From assembly GCA_900112995.1 (NCBI GenBank), contig FONU01000007.1, positions 87,825 to 151,824 of the forward strand: DNA of 64,000 nucleotides. The letters are read 5' to 3'. The translations under genes and the position numbers were made by a program. Source of the DNA: [Lactobacillus] rogosae (GTDB lineage: Bacteria; Bacillota; Clostridia; Lachnospirales; Lachnospiraceae). Positions within the stretch are counted from its first letter, which is position 1. Every line of letters starts with the position of its first letter. This document shows, piece by piece, positions 27,896-38,165 of the stretch. The notes beneath the pieces are model-generated. The model ran no database searches and was not told the origin of the DNA. It saw nothing but the letters and a program-made list of their open reading frames with translations.

Positions 27896-29179
27896 TTAAT
27901 ACACTCTTATAACACCAGCTATATTCTTAACTGCTGAAAGTCCCTTAAATACAGCCATAGCATCATTAAAGTTCTTCTCAAGAACTTCTGCTGTTATAAT
28001 AACAAGTTCAGCAACTCCGTCTTTGCCGCTCTTCTGAACTACCTGTGCTATGCTTACACCGCTGTTACCAAGAACGCTTGCAATATTGGCAAGAACGCCC
28101 TGCTTGTCTGCAACTTCAAGTCTTAAGAAGAATTTGCTCTTAGTATCTGTTATATCCTTCACTTCAAGATTCTTATAACAGCAACAGCCAATTCTTCCGC
28201 AGGAATCGTGTACTATATTTCTGCATACATCAATTATATCACCTACAACTGCACTGGCAGTCGGCATCTGTCCTGCACCTCGTCCCATAAACATTGCATC
28301 ATCCATAGCCTTACCGTGTACAAATACAGCATTAAAAGCATCATTAACATTTGCAAGAGGATGATTATTAGGTATGAGCATTGGGTGAACCTTTACTTCA
28401 ATTCCGTCCTCTGTATTCTTGGCAACACCTAAAAGCTTGATTACATAGCCAAATTCCTTGGCATACTTAATATCATCTGCGGAAATCTTAGTAATACCTT
28501 CTGTGTATACATCAGCAAATGTTACTCTTGAGTTAAATGCAATAGAAGCCATAATAGCTATCTTTCTTCCTGCATCGTATCCTTCCACATCTGCTGTCGG
28601 GTCTGCTTCTGCATAACCTAACTCTGTAGCCTTTGCCAAAGCTTCTTTGTAATCCATTCCACTCTCTGTCATCTTAGTAAGAATATAATTAGTCGTACCA
28701 TTAACAATACCCATAATCTCTGTGATATGGTTACCAGTCATACTCTGCTTTAATGGTCTGATAATTGGTATTGCACCAGCTACAGCCGCCTCAAACTGAA
28801 GGTCTGCTCCTGCTTTATTAGCCGCATTGCCAACTTCCTCTCCATACTCAGCAATAAGATCCTTATTAGCTGTAACAACCTGCCTGCCAGCCTTAAGTGC
28901 CTCAAGAACATAATCCTTAGCTGGATGAATTCCACCCATAAGCTCAACAACAATGCTGATATCCTTGTCATTAATTATATCTTCCCACTTATCTGTAAGA
29001 ATTTCATCTGGAATACCTTCTCTTTTCTTAGATAAATTTCTTACAAGAACCTTCTTAATAACAAGTGTTGCTCCTGTCTTATGCTTTATCTCATCACTCA
29101 TAGCCTCACATAATTTGTATGTTCCAAGTCCTACTGTTCCTGCTCCAAGTATAGCTGCATATATTACTTTATCCGACAT
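27896..29179 (-). CDS. hom: Homoserine dehydrogenase with C-terminal ACT domain
   Basis: Reduces aspartate semialdehyde to homoserine for threonine and methionine synthesis. It has 427 residues from the ATG at 29179. The NAD(P)-binding AILGAGTVGLG is near the N-terminus, NGTTNYILTKM and GYAEADPTADVEGYDA mark the catalytic domain, and an ACT regulatory domain lies in the last 75 residues. GGAGG lies 11 bases upstream; an in-frame ATG six codons earlier is an alternative. It competes with the polyamine and dapL branches for aspartate semialdehyde. Confidence 0.95.
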   Translation of the reverse strand: MSDKVIYAAILGAGTVGLGTYKLCEAMSDEIKHKTGATLVIKKVLVRNLSKKREGIPDEILTDKWEDIINDKDISIVVELMGGIHPAKDYVLEALKAGRQVVTANKDLIAEYGEEVGNAANKAGADLQFEAAVAGAIPIIRPLKQSMTGNHITEIMGIVNGTTNYILTKMTESGMDYKEALAKATELGYAEADPTADVEGYDAGRKIAIMASIAFNSRVTFADVYTEGITKISADDIKYAKEFGYVIKLLGVAKNTEDGIEVKVHPMLIPNNHPLANVNDAFNAVFVHGKAMDDAMFMGRGAGQMPTASAVVGDIIDVCRNIVHDSCGRIGCCCYKNLEVKDITDTKSKFFLRLEVADKQGVLANIASVLGNSGVSIAQVVQKSGKDGVAELVIITAEVLEKNFNDAMAVFKGLSAVKNIAGVIRVY

Positions 29180-29348
29180 TTTAATTATTTCCTCCATATT
29201 TTTACATTTATAAGGCCTGGCTGCCGCCACAGCAATATAATTTCATTATAATAATTCATTAATAACAGCAGTTACGATTACCACTTCAATAATTGTATTA
29301 ATCTTAATTATGCCAGAGACAAATTCTATTCCGCCTCCCGACAATACA

Positions 29349-29900
29349 CTATCCTCTTAAATTCTTAATAAACGAAGATATTCTTATAATAGATATAAGG
29401 TCACTCAGGCCCTCAACCATAAGCACAATTCCAACAAACATCATAAGTACAGTTGATGAACCAAATGGGTTAAATAATGCAACAACACCCATAACAACCA
29501 TTAATGCTGCAACAATTGCCTCTATCCACCAGCGCTGTGCTTCCATATGATAGAATTCTATTGCATACTGAAGCTTTAATATACCGTCAATAATAATTAT
29601 TATGGCAATAGCTGTTCCAAAAAATACTGCAATAGCTTCTGGTCTCATAACAAAGAATATTCCAAATGCAAGTAATGATATGCCCTGTACAAGTCCGAAT
29701 GATACGAATACATCTTCCCTTGACATTCTGAAATATGTCATAAGCCTTAACACTCCCCATACGCATAATGCAATTCCTACTGCCCTGCATATGATAATCT
29801 GTGATACCTCAGGAAATATTGTAAGGAAAAGACCTAACACAAATAACGCTATTGATATAATTATAAGTTCGATTTTAATTCCCCTAATCTTTTTAATCAT
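29349..29900 (-). CDS. HdeD/DUF308 family membrane protein
   Basis: A 183-residue protein from the ATG at 29900 (GGAGG 6 bases upstream) with about six short hydrophobic helices in three repeated pairs, the pattern of DUF308. Phrases such as GIALCVWGVLRLMTYF and GIVLMVEGLSDLISI fit. E. coli HdeD is linked to acid resistance, but the molecular role is unknown and cannot be transferred here. It has no obvious operon partner. Confidence 0.75.
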   Translation of the reverse strand: MIKKIRGIKIELIIISIALFVLGLFLTIFPEVSQIIICRAVGIALCVWGVLRLMTYFRMSREDVFVSFGLVQGISLLAFGIFFVMRPEAIAVFFGTAIAIIIIIDGILKLQYAIEFYHMEAQRWWIEAIVAALMVVMGVVALFNPFGSSTVLMMFVGIVLMVEGLSDLISIIRISSFIKNLRG

Positions 29901-30011
29901 AATGTGCCTCCATTCCTGCACCAGTCAAAGGTGCATATTAATATTATTAGTATAGCACAGCAAAGTATTCTTTAGCAACTTACTATATAACTACGGCAAT
30001 AATTATAATGC

Positions 30012-30060
30012 AAAAATACCTTTCTGTTGTTAAGGATTGTCCCTGCAACAGAAAGGTATT
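30012..30060 (-). terminator. Terminator downstream of the Trp-rich membrane protein gene
   Basis: A perfect 15-bp stem (30015-30029 with 30046-30060) is followed on the minus strand by TTTTT. It lies about 115 bases after the stop of the gene at 30176-31225. Confidence 0.85.
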
Positions 30061-30175
30061 CTTATCTTCATATAATCATTGTATTTTGTTGTTTTATCTT
30101 TTGATACTTAATGTATCCATATATATCAATATCTATATATAATTATCACAATACTGATATATTAACCCGCATATA

Positions 30176-31225
30176 TTATGCTCTATCCATAGCCTGTTCA
30201 AAATCTCTAGTTCCTGCAAAGATTTCGTTCTTGTATGGATTCTTCTTCTGTTCAATAGCTCTCTTAATGATAACTGAGATACAGATTACGTTAGCTACTA
30301 CTGCAAGAATAGCCATTACACCCTGAGCAACTGGATATGCACCTGCGGCATTCATCTGCTCTAATGTATAATGTGTAAGTTCCATTCCTGACTTAGCTCC
30401 TGTGTACTTGTAAAGGACTGGAAGTGTAGCAAATATTCCGTCAACCTGGAATAATGGAACTACCTGTGCGAACATACACCATATTGCAAGTGTATTAGCA
30501 CGGTTCTGAATCCAGCCACCCTTGTTCCATAACGCATTAGCAAATGTAGGAGCAAGAAGTAATGCAACACCACAATACCAAGTATGTGTTGGAAGGTTGT
30601 TATATGTATATGTGAAGTTCCATATATCATATGCAACAATGAACCATATTGTCATATCTGGCCATAACATATCATCCTGCTTCTTTGATGAGTAAATCCC
30701 CCACCAGCCTGTCATACAGAAGATATTGATTAAGCCTGCGATACCGTTAAGCCAGTTCCACCAGCCACCGTAAAGCCATACACCCTCGTTAGAGAACCAC
30801 CAGCCGCCATTAATTCCACCTTTGATTGCTGATTCAAAATCACTACAAACAGCGATAAGAATATTAATGGCAACGATTAAGAATGGGAATACTTTAAACC
30901 ATTCTGTCTTACCTATGCTCCACTTATACTTAAGCATCATAAATCCGATACAGCCTGCTGTAGCGGCATAAAGCTTAGCATAATGGAACCATCCATTCAT
31001 ATATCTATATGTAGTATTATTAAGTGCCCATGAAGCACCCTGTGCAGCTCCTATCTGGATAGCCACAAAATAGATTGTAAGTGCGATTGGAATTATAATA
31101 AAGAATAACAATCCACCAAATTTAGAACGTCTTGCAAGTTCGTTACAGATAACGAGTCCTGCAAAGACAAGAACACAGCCTAATAACTGGTAAATGGCAC
31201 CTTCGCCATAAATCTGAAACAACAT
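30176..31225 (-). CDS. Polytopic, tryptophan-rich membrane protein (DUF5692-like)
   Basis: A 349-residue protein with about nine hydrophobic segments and unusually many Trp residues, including GGWWFSNEGVWLYGGWWNW near the middle and MTGWWGIY. GGAGG lies 8 bases before the ATG, and the C-terminus is a short charged tail (NPYKNEIFAGTRDFEQAMDRA). I believe it matches the uncharacterised DUF5692 family, but that is memory-based. It is a monocistronic gene with a strong terminator. Transport or sensing is possible; no catalytic motif was recognised. Confidence 0.55.
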   Translation of the reverse strand: MLFQIYGEGAIYQLLGCVLVFAGLVICNELARRSKFGGLLFFIIIPIALTIYFVAIQIGAAQGASWALNNTTYRYMNGWFHYAKLYAATAGCIGFMMLKYKWSIGKTEWFKVFPFLIVAINILIAVCSDFESAIKGGINGGWWFSNEGVWLYGGWWNWLNGIAGLINIFCMTGWWGIYSSKKQDDMLWPDMTIWFIVAYDIWNFTYTYNNLPTHTWYCGVALLLAPTFANALWNKGGWIQNRANTLAIWCMFAQVVPLFQVDGIFATLPVLYKYTGAKSGMELTHYTLEQMNAAGAYPVAQGVMAILAVVANVICISVIIKRAIEQKKNPYKNEIFAGTRDFEQAMDRA

Positions 31226-31363
31226 ATTACACGCCTCCGATCAAATAATTGATTATATGTTATCAATATTTTACAACATTTTAATATTTTTTCAACAATT
31301 TAATCGTTTTTTCGTATAATTTTCGATAAATTTATAACAATCATTTTGTACATCCAAATACTT

Positions 31364-32851
31364 TTATTCTTCTATTTCCATTTTCTCTGATGTAATTCTA
31401 ATATTGCCAACAGCTTCTTTAACCTGCTTTGCATACTCAAGGTTCTGTTCACTCATATTATGTACCTGCTCGGCATTGACTGTTACTTCCTGCGTAACTG
31501 CTGATAACTGTGAAATATTCTCTACAATCTTATTATTAGAGTCTGAAAGACCTGCTATTTCTTTATTAACAACATCAATATGCTCTATAAGTGTTTCTAT
31601 ATTCTTGTTAAGCTGTTCAAATGTATGTGCCGCTTCAATTATTCTCTCGCCCTGCTCTTTAGTTGCCTCAACGGAAGAATTAACAGATACAACAACTTCA
31701 TCTGCATTATCATTAAGTTCATTAGTTATCTTAGTAATATCTTCTGTAAAATTCTTTGTCTGTTCTGCTAACTGTCTTATCTGCTCAGCAACAACCGCAA
31801 AGCCTCTTCCTGCTTCACCAGCTCTTGCACTTTCAATTGAAGCATTAAGTGCTAAAAGGTTAGTCTGGCTTGATATATTAAGTATCATTCCAGCAATATT
31901 TTCCACGTTCTTAGTCTTTTCCTGTAATCTCTGCATAGACTCAGTAACAGACTTATTAGTATCTGTTATCTGCTCAGACTGCTTTCTTAATTCGTCCATA
32001 ACAACAATATTCTTCTGTATACTGTCGTTAGAATTAACAGCCAGCTCAACCATCTGATCAGAAGCCTTTCCTGTATGTTCAATAGCCTCCTGTATAGTTG
32101 TTGTCATACTGCTCTGCTCTTCTATGCTTGTCGCTGTCATATTAGTTGCCGCAGATATCTCTTTCATACTGTTAGTTACTGTATTAGTTGTATCAACGAG
32201 TTCATTGATAAGCTTATCACTCTTCTTAGTTTCATTGCTGACAACACCTGATACCATAATTATATTATCTAAAATCTCTTTTATTCTGCTATGTTCATCT
32301 TTAGCCGAATTAACAGCATCATCATTAAACAGAATTGTTAATTTACCAACTTCCAATATAACAACACCTATAAGCACTATCATAAATATTGAACATACTG
32401 CATTAACGTCCTGTCCATATATTCCCTTTGAAGCCTGCACAGCAGTTACAATTATGTATAAAATCAACATTCCTGCCGCAGTTCTTTTCAACGACTTCTT
32501 CTCATAATAAGGAATCTGAAGTATAAATATTCCAAGAATAGCATAACTGATAAAGCTTGCATCTGTCTGCACACCAATTAACAGATATTCTATTCCAATC
32601 TCAATAGTTGACATAACCTTTAAATATCTTGTCGCTGTATTCTTTCTGTAAACTATGACATTAACAGCTACAAATACAGCAATAAGTGCTGTGTTACAAT
32701 ACACAACTACTGATGGAATATTGTGATTAAACTGCTTCATCCACAGATAAAAAAGAAACATCAAACCAAGTAGAGAAGTCGCCACTATATAGAACCTATT
32801 CATTCTTCTGTTTCTTTCACTCACATCTGTGTATTTATATTTATCCTGCAT
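31364..32851 (-). CDS. Methyl-accepting chemotaxis protein with integral-membrane sensor
   Basis: A chemoreceptor that signals to CheA/CheW. It has 495 residues from the ATG at 32851 (GGAGGAGG upstream). About six hydrophobic segments fill residues 20-190 in place of a periplasmic ligand domain, so sensing probably occurs in or near the membrane. A coiled-coil methylation region follows. The hairpin core [25 protein letters not shown] is the MCP signature. It ends MEIEE, without a CheR-tethering pentapeptide. It lies near a second receptor at 33.5-35 kb. Confidence 0.9.
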   Translation of the reverse strand: MQDKYKYTDVSERNRRMNRFYIVATSLLGLMFLFYLWMKQFNHNIPSVVVYCNTALIAVFVAVNVIVYRKNTATRYLKVMSTIEIGIEYLLIGVQTDASFISYAILGIFILQIPYYEKKSLKRTAAGMLILYIIVTAVQASKGIYGQDVNAVCSIFMIVLIGVVILEVGKLTILFNDDAVNSAKDEHSRIKEILDNIIMVSGVVSNETKKSDKLINELVDTTNTVTNSMKEISAATNMTATSIEEQSSMTTTIQEAIEHTGKASDQMVELAVNSNDSIQKNIVVMDELRKQSEQITDTNKSVTESMQRLQEKTKNVENIAGMILNISSQTNLLALNASIESARAGEAGRGFAVVAEQIRQLAEQTKNFTEDITKITNELNDNADEVVVSVNSSVEATKEQGERIIEAAHTFEQLNKNIETLIEHIDVVNKEIAGLSDSNNKIVENISQLSAVTQEVTVNAEQVHNMSEQNLEYAKQVKEAVGNIRITSEKMEIEE

Positions 32852-32948
32852 TAAAAAAATACCTCCTCCGTATGTTACTATCTTTAATAGTACCACAAAA
32901 GGAGATATTTTTCTATAGTTTTATAATTATTTCAATTATTTCTCACTT

Positions 32949-33458
32949 TTATATCAGCTTTGTAAGCTTCTTATACATATCCTCAACAATCATTCTTATA
33001 TCACGGCCCTCCTGAACAATTGTTATATCTGCATATTTCTCATAGAGCCTTTTTCTGTCCTCAAAGATTTCTTCTACTGTAGACTTGCCGTTGGATACAA
33101 CACCTCTTTCTTTAAGGCTCCCTAATCTGCTCTCAAGCTCTTTTTCTGAAACTTTTAAATATATAACTGTTCCTATCTGCTTAAAATGCTCCATAGCCTC
33201 ATCTCCATATACAGCACTTCCACCTGTTGCTATAATTGTATGCTCTGGAGATATTAAACAATTCACATCATTCTCAATCTTAATAAAGCCAGTATCGCCA
33301 TTTTCTTCTATAAGCTGCTCAAGCGTCTTTTTATATGTATCCTGAATCACAATATCAGAGTCTATAAATGAATATCCTATCTTCTTGGCAAGTACAACTC
33401 CAAGTGTGCTTTTACCGCTTCCCGGCATACCTATAAGTATAATATTGTTCTTTGACAT
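32949..33458 (-). CDS. aroK: Shikimate kinase
   Basis: Phosphorylates shikimate with ATP in the chorismate pathway. It has 169 residues from the ATG at 33458, with Walker A GMPGSGKS at 10-17, the shikimate-binding DSD motif (FIDSDIVIQ) and the GGSAVYG motif. GAGG lies 6 bases before the ATG. It is sandwiched between two chemoreceptor genes on the same strand, an unusual context for an aromatic amino acid gene. Confidence 0.93.
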   Translation of the reverse strand: MSKNNIILIGMPGSGKSTLGVVLAKKIGYSFIDSDIVIQDTYKKTLEQLIEENGDTGFIKIENDVNCLISPEHTIIATGGSAVYGDEAMEHFKQIGTVIYLKVSEKELESRLGSLKERGVVSNGKSTVEEIFEDRKRLYEKYADITIVQEGRDIRMIVEDMYKKLTKLI

Positions 33459-33509
33459 TTTACTCCTCGTTCCTTCCTGCAACTTAACTCAGCGTTACAG
33501 TACTATTCT

Positions 33510-35018
33510 CTATTCGTCTTTACTGTCTATTATCATCTGCAAAATGCTGACTTCTTTCATTACATCATCTAAAAGATTATTAATATTCCTGCTTCCATTA
33601 ATAGTCTTATTACTGAGTTCCTGTGTATTCTCTGTGTTGGCAAGAAGCTCTTCACTGAATGCACTAAGGCTTTCTATCTGCTGTGTAATCTCATTGTTGC
33701 TTGTTGTGATATTATCCATATAATTGTATTCTTCGTCTATCTTTACCTGAATATCCCTTATGTCATCTCTTATCGCATCAAATGATTTCTTTGACTGGTT
33801 CACTAATTCCATCTGGTTCTCATTGGCCGAAAGAAGATTATTAACACTAAACCCAGCTTTCTCAGCCTGCTCTGCCAGTGCTACGATAATATTCTCTATC
33901 TCCTCTGTTGACTTTTGTGTCTCCTCTGCAAGCTGCTTAATCTGCTGTGCAACTACTGCAAAACCTGCTCCTGCCTCACCTGCTCTCGCAGCTTCTATGC
34001 TTGCATTAAGTGCAAGGAGTGCTGTCTGTCTTGTAATTCCGTTAATCATTCCAAGAATCACTTTAGCTTCTTCTGTCTTAGCTGTAAGCTCATTCATAGC
34101 ACCACTTACATCACTGCCAATATCACTGCTGTTCTTTGATACATTTTCAAGCTGTTCCATATTGATATTGCCTGTCTTAGTAATATCTGTTGTTGTATCG
34201 AACTGCTTCTTGATATCCTCAATAATCGTTCTTGCATTCTCTGTAAGCTCCCCAATACTCTCTGTCATCTCAAGCTGGTTCTGCACTGTTCCTGCAAGCT
34301 CATTAGCACCTGATACCATCTGTGATACTGCAAGCTGGCTTCCTTCCGCCTGTTCCTGCATATTCTTTGACTCATCATTGATATTGTCAATCTCTTTGCA
34401 GAGGTTATCATTAGCTTTGATTATCTTATCAAGCATATCATCAGTCTTAGCCTTCTCTGCTTCAATTGTCTCAAGCTTATAAGCTGATATATGTCCAAGT
34501 ACATCTGTTGTAATATAAGAAAATGCTACAACAAGTGTCATAAATGCAATCTGTATTTCATAATCAACCATATCACTGCTTGTTATTCCAACATTAACAT
34601 ATTGGATAATAATATATACAATATTAATAAGTGCACTTGCAATACCAACCTTTAAGGTATACTTTTTATCTGCAAACATAGATATTGCAATTATCATAGG
34701 AATTGCATAAGTAAATGAAAGAATACTTACTGATGTCCATAATACAAAGGCATATAATATTCCATAGCCTATTGCCGTAATTGACCTGACTATTTTACTC
34801 TCAGCATTTTTCTTATATGCGAATGCTGCCATAATAACCGGCACAATAAGAATAATCGAAAATACAAACACATATCCTGCCGTTCTATTTCCCTTAACAA
34901 GTTCCATTATATATGCCGCCAAAAGTACCATTGATATAATCAAGTAGCACTGCAGCAACTTTTTATTAACATAGCTTTTTTCGTTTAAATTGTTACCATC
35001 CTTAGTGTCTTTAGCCAT
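33510..35018 (-). CDS. Methyl-accepting chemotaxis protein with integral-membrane sensor (second copy type)
   Basis: A chemoreceptor of 502 residues from the ATG at 35018 (GGAGG 8 bases upstream). It has about six hydrophobic segments in residues 25-180, then a long coiled coil and the MCP core [25 protein letters not shown]. The overall plan is the same as the receptor at 31.4-32.9 kb, but the membrane part differs in sequence. This fits an old duplication or independent recruitment of the same sensor architecture. The ligand is unknown. Confidence 0.9.
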   Translation of the reverse strand: MAKDTKDGNNLNEKSYVNKKLLQCYLIISMVLLAAYIMELVKGNRTAGYVFVFSIILIVPVIMAAFAYKKNAESKIVRSITAIGYGILYAFVLWTSVSILSFTYAIPMIIAISMFADKKYTLKVGIASALINIVYIIIQYVNVGITSSDMVDYEIQIAFMTLVVAFSYITTDVLGHISAYKLETIEAEKAKTDDMLDKIIKANDNLCKEIDNINDESKNMQEQAEGSQLAVSQMVSGANELAGTVQNQLEMTESIGELTENARTIIEDIKKQFDTTTDITKTGNINMEQLENVSKNSSDIGSDVSGAMNELTAKTEEAKVILGMINGITRQTALLALNASIEAARAGEAGAGFAVVAQQIKQLAEETQKSTEEIENIIVALAEQAEKAGFSVNNLLSANENQMELVNQSKKSFDAIRDDIRDIQVKIDEEYNYMDNITTSNNEITQQIESLSAFSEELLANTENTQELSNKTINGSRNINNLLDDVMKEVSILQMIIDSKDE

Positions 35019-35069
35019 GAGAAAATCCTCCATATTAATTGGCGTGAAGTTAAAAGTTACCAGTTAAGT

Positions 35070-36377
35070 TTATCTGTCTGCAGGAATTATAAATATCCAT
35101 ATAAGCGAGCTTATAAGAAGCATCATCGGATAGAAAAGAACCGGAAGTATCTGAAATGCTGACATCTCATAACCAAGCTCATTAACCGCTGATATAGCAA
35201 CAAGCATCTGTGCTCCATAAGGAATAATCCCCTGAAATACACACGAAAATGTATCAAGAAGCGAAGCTGCTTTTCTATTGGATATTCCATAATCTGCTGC
35301 CATCTCCTTAGCGATTGGATTAGCCATAACTATCGCTACTGTATTATTCGCTGTTGCAATATCCATAGCCCCGACCAGAAGCCCCATACCAAGCTGTCCG
35401 CCTTTCTTTCCTTTAAAGGTTCTTTTAACCCAGCCTAGAAGTGCCGTAAATCCGCCATATTCCCTTATTAAGGCACACATAGCAGACACAAGAATGGCAA
35501 CCATACAGGTTTCAAACATTCCAGATACGCCCGAACCCATACTTGTTATTAATTCAAATACACCAATATGACCTGTCACAAGCATAATAAATGTTCCTGT
35601 TACAATTCCTATCAGCAGCACAACGAATACATTTATTCCTGCTATTCCACCAATAAGCACGAATACATATGGTATTACCTGAACAAGATTATACTCGTGT
35701 GTTACTCTTCCTGAAATATCTGTTCCAAATGAAAGTATAAGTATAATTACAAGTGTGACAACCGCTGCCGGAAATGCAATCCAGAAGTTCTCCCTGAACT
35801 TGTCTCTCATAGCACAATCCTGTCCATTGCACGCCGCAATTGTTGTATCTGATATAAATGATAGGTTATCACCAAACATCGCACCGCCCATAACAGATGC
35901 AACACATAGTGCCATATTAAATCCAGAAGCCTCTGATACCGCAGCCGCAATCGGTGTTATAAGCGTTATCGTCCCAACTGATGTACCCATCGCTGTTGAC
36001 ACAAAACATGCAACAATAAAAAGCACTGCAACTGCAAACTTAGCTGGTATAAGATTAAGCATAAAATATGCCACACTTTCTGCACTGCTTCTTCCAACAA
36101 CACCTACAAACACACCTGCTGTCAGGAATATAAGAAGCATAGTTATAATATTCTTATCAGCAAGCCCGCCTGCCATAATCTGTAACTTTTCATCAAAAGA
36201 TACATCTCTGTTCTGTATACACGCTACAAGTATTGCCGCAAGAAATGCTACAATAATAGGTATGTTATAAAATCCCATTGGTATCTTACATATATATTCA
36301 AATATAATGCCAAGTCCAAGGTATAGCACCAGAAATACTAAAACCGGCAATAATGCTGTTGCATTAGACTTTTTCAA
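35070..36377 (-). CDS. NhaC-family Na+/H+ (or related) antiporter
   Basis: A 435-residue polytopic inner-membrane transporter with about eleven hydrophobic segments. STAMGTSVGTITLITPIA and GGAMFGDNLSFISDTTIAAC are characteristic of the NhaC family, whose members exchange sodium for protons or malate for lactate. No ATG is available near the N-terminus; a TTG at 36377 with GGAGG 9 bases upstream is the likely start. It lies 51 bases upstream of the second chemoreceptor start and could be co-transcribed with it. The exact substrate is not readable. Confidence 0.85.
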   Translation of the reverse strand: MKKSNATALLPVLVFLVLYLGLGIIFEYICKIPMGFYNIPIIVAFLAAILVACIQNRDVSFDEKLQIMAGGLADKNIITMLLIFLTAGVFVGVVGRSSAESVAYFMLNLIPAKFAVAVLFIVACFVSTAMGTSVGTITLITPIAAAVSEASGFNMALCVASVMGGAMFGDNLSFISDTTIAACNGQDCAMRDKFRENFWIAFPAAVVTLVIILILSFGTDISGRVTHEYNLVQVIPYVFVLIGGIAGINVFVVLLIGIVTGTFIMLVTGHIGVFELITSMGSGVSGMFETCMVAILVSAMCALIREYGGFTALLGWVKRTFKGKKGGQLGMGLLVGAMDIATANNTVAIVMANPIAKEMAADYGISNRKAASLLDTFSCVFQGIIPYGAQMLVAISAVNELGYEMSAFQILPVLFYPMMLLISSLIWIFIIPADR

Positions 36378-36498
36378 AATAAAAATCCTCCAAACGTAAT
36401 ATATAGTTAAATTATCTTAATCTAAACTATTATATTACATTTGGAAGATTAAGTATAGTGTGAAGCTGCTATATATTAAATTTATATATTAGAATTTC

Positions 36499-36624
36499 TT
36501 AAATACCCTTGGTACTTTCATCTATTGTAGTTGAAATATCACTAATCCCTGAATTCATCTTAGCCATTGTGTTCTTTAAAGTTCTGGCATTTTCTGCGAA
36601 ATTCTTTAATATTTGTGGAAAATT
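36499..36624 (-). pseudogene. Remnant of the C-terminus of a methyl-accepting chemotaxis protein
   Basis: One minus-strand frame reads a typical chemoreceptor C-terminal helix: ILKNFAENARTLKNTM, then MNSGISDISTTIDESTKGI and a stop at 36499-36501. In intact receptors this helix follows the signalling core. Upstream the frame is closed by a stop after about 42 codons and no core is present. This looks like the tail of a receptor gene lost by deletion, perhaps by recombination with the receptors nearby. It is too short for certainty. Confidence 0.5.
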
Positions 36625-36732
36625 AATGAACTTCTTCTATAGAAAAAGCAGGTATTCTATAGTATAATAAACTCATATTAAGCTAAGATTTGACATTTAA
36701 TTAAGTATTTATATTAGGAATTGGGGAGTAAT

Positions 36733-37830
36733 ATGATTACTAGACATTTTATGAGAACCAGGCAGCTTAAACCAGGAATGAAGCTTGACCAGACAATTCT
36801 GGACCGTACAGGACGAAACCTCGTTATGAGAGGTTCTATTCTTGACGATTATGTAATTGACTCTCTTTTACGAATGGGCATTATGAACGTATACATACAG
36901 GAGGGTGAACCTGAACCTGATAATATCGAGCAGATGATAACTCCTGAGGCTAAGAAACATATTGAACAACTCCACAAAGATGACCCTGCCAAGGTAAAGC
37001 TTTCTGACAGTGTCAAGAAACGTGTCGCTGAAGGAATTCAATACATATATGCTAACACAGAATCTGAAAAACTCTCAGACACTGCTGACAGCATCGCTTC
37101 TAACCTGATGGACGCTATTAATGCCAACAACGCAATAGCAATTGATATAAGCACACTCAAGACAAGTGATGAATACACTTTCAAGCACAGTGTTGACGTG
37201 GCAACTATGGCTATGATTATCGGCAAACAACAGTGTCTGCCTGATAAGCAGATATATGAGCTTGGTGTATCCGGACTTCTACACGATATCGGAAAGACTA
37301 AAGTACCAGCTTCAATACTTAACAAACCTGCCAGACTTACAGATGAAGAATTCGCTGTTATGAAACAGCACTCTGTATTTGGATACCATATGTTACAGGA
37401 ATGTAATGAATTTAATAACGATATATGTATGGCTGTCCTACAGCACCATGAAAAGATTAACGGCAATGGATACCCTCTTGGATTTGACGCTCCAAGAATA
37501 ACTCCTTATGCAAGAATACTTGCAGTTGCCGATATATATGATGCACTTGTCACAGAACGTCCTTACAAGAAAGCATTTTCCCAGAAAGATGCAATCGAGC
37601 TTATTATGTCTATGACAGAGGAGCTTGACATCAAGGCTATGAAAAGCTTTCTTGAGAGTATTATTCTGTACCCTGTTGACTCAATCGTGGAATTAAGCAA
37701 TGGCGAGAAAGCCAAGGTTGTAAGCAACAACAACAGCTATATACTGCGCCCTACTGTAGTCGGCATAACAAGCGGTCGTGTATACAATCTTGGCGAAGAT
37801 ATGGATTGTGCTAATATTGTAATTATTTAA
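36733..37830 (+). CDS. HD-GYP domain cyclic di-GMP phosphodiesterase
   Basis: Predicted to hydrolyse cyclic di-GMP, tuning motility and attachment. It has 365 residues from the ATG at 36733 (GGGAG 4 bases upstream). An N-terminal region of about 130 residues without a recognised sensor domain precedes the HD-GYP domain: HDIGK at 184-188, and HHEKINGNGYP at 238-248. It has no transmembrane segment, so it is cytoplasmic. It stands alone, divergent from the NhaC/chemoreceptor group, but its neighbourhood is rich in chemotaxis genes. Confidence 0.93.
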   Translation: MITRHFMRTRQLKPGMKLDQTILDRTGRNLVMRGSILDDYVIDSLLRMGIMNVYIQEGEPEPDNIEQMITPEAKKHIEQLHKDDPAKVKLSDSVKKRVAEGIQYIYANTESEKLSDTADSIASNLMDAINANNAIAIDISTLKTSDEYTFKHSVDVATMAMIIGKQQCLPDKQIYELGVSGLLHDIGKTKVPASILNKPARLTDEEFAVMKQHSVFGYHMLQECNEFNNDICMAVLQHHEKINGNGYPLGFDAPRITPYARILAVADIYDALVTERPYKKAFSQKDAIELIMSMTEELDIKAMKSFLESIILYPVDSIVELSNGEKAKVVSNNNSYILRPTVVGITSGRVYNLGEDMDCANIVII

Positions 37831-38075
37831 TATAGCCACTTTGTACGATAAGTCTCATTTAATATACAATAATTAATATATAATAATGCAAAAAGGTCTG
37901 ACATTATGCTATGTATTCTTTCCACTAGCTACAATAGAGTCTGCCTTTTAAAATGATTACTTTTTATTAAATATAAAAAAGACCAGTAAACTACTAAGAA
38001 TTTACTGGTCTGATATACATTTATAAATATATATTCATAGATATATTTATAGATGTATTAATAGTTGTATTTCAA
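37831..38075. other. Gap downstream of the HD-GYP gene
   Basis: AT-rich convergent spacer. It holds a weak AAAAGG/CCTTTT pairing near 37890-37950 that might end the HD-GYP transcript. The strong minus-strand terminator of the prfA operon is at 37975-38010. No other structure was seen. Confidence 0.4.
37975..38010 (-). terminator. Terminator of the DUF1385-prmC-prfA transcript
   Basis: A perfect 10-bp stem (37981-37990 with 38001-38010) is followed on the minus strand by six T. It lies downstream of prfA and convergent to the HD-GYP gene. Confidence 0.85.
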
Positions 38076-38153
38076 TTAAGCTGTCTTACGTCTTTTTACA
38101 AATACGATTACACACATAGACACAACTGCAATTACTGCATATATTACAACTTG
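38076..38153 (-). pseudogene. Short hydrophobic tail fragment with KRRKTA end
   Basis: A minus-strand frame of about 25 codons reads QVVIYAVIAVVSMCVIVFV followed by KRRKTA and a stop. A hydrophobic helix plus a basic tail is how sortase-anchored or membrane-anchored surface proteins end. The frame is closed upstream by stops and has no start codon, so if it is real it is a relic. Chance cannot be excluded. Confidence 0.3.
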
Positions 38154-38165
38154 TTATTATATATT

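Noticed and set aside
28208..28432. Reading frames antisense to hom, gltB, gltD, lon and other long genes
   Set aside because: They are shadows of strongly coding frames with clear family motifs and lack ribosome binding sites.
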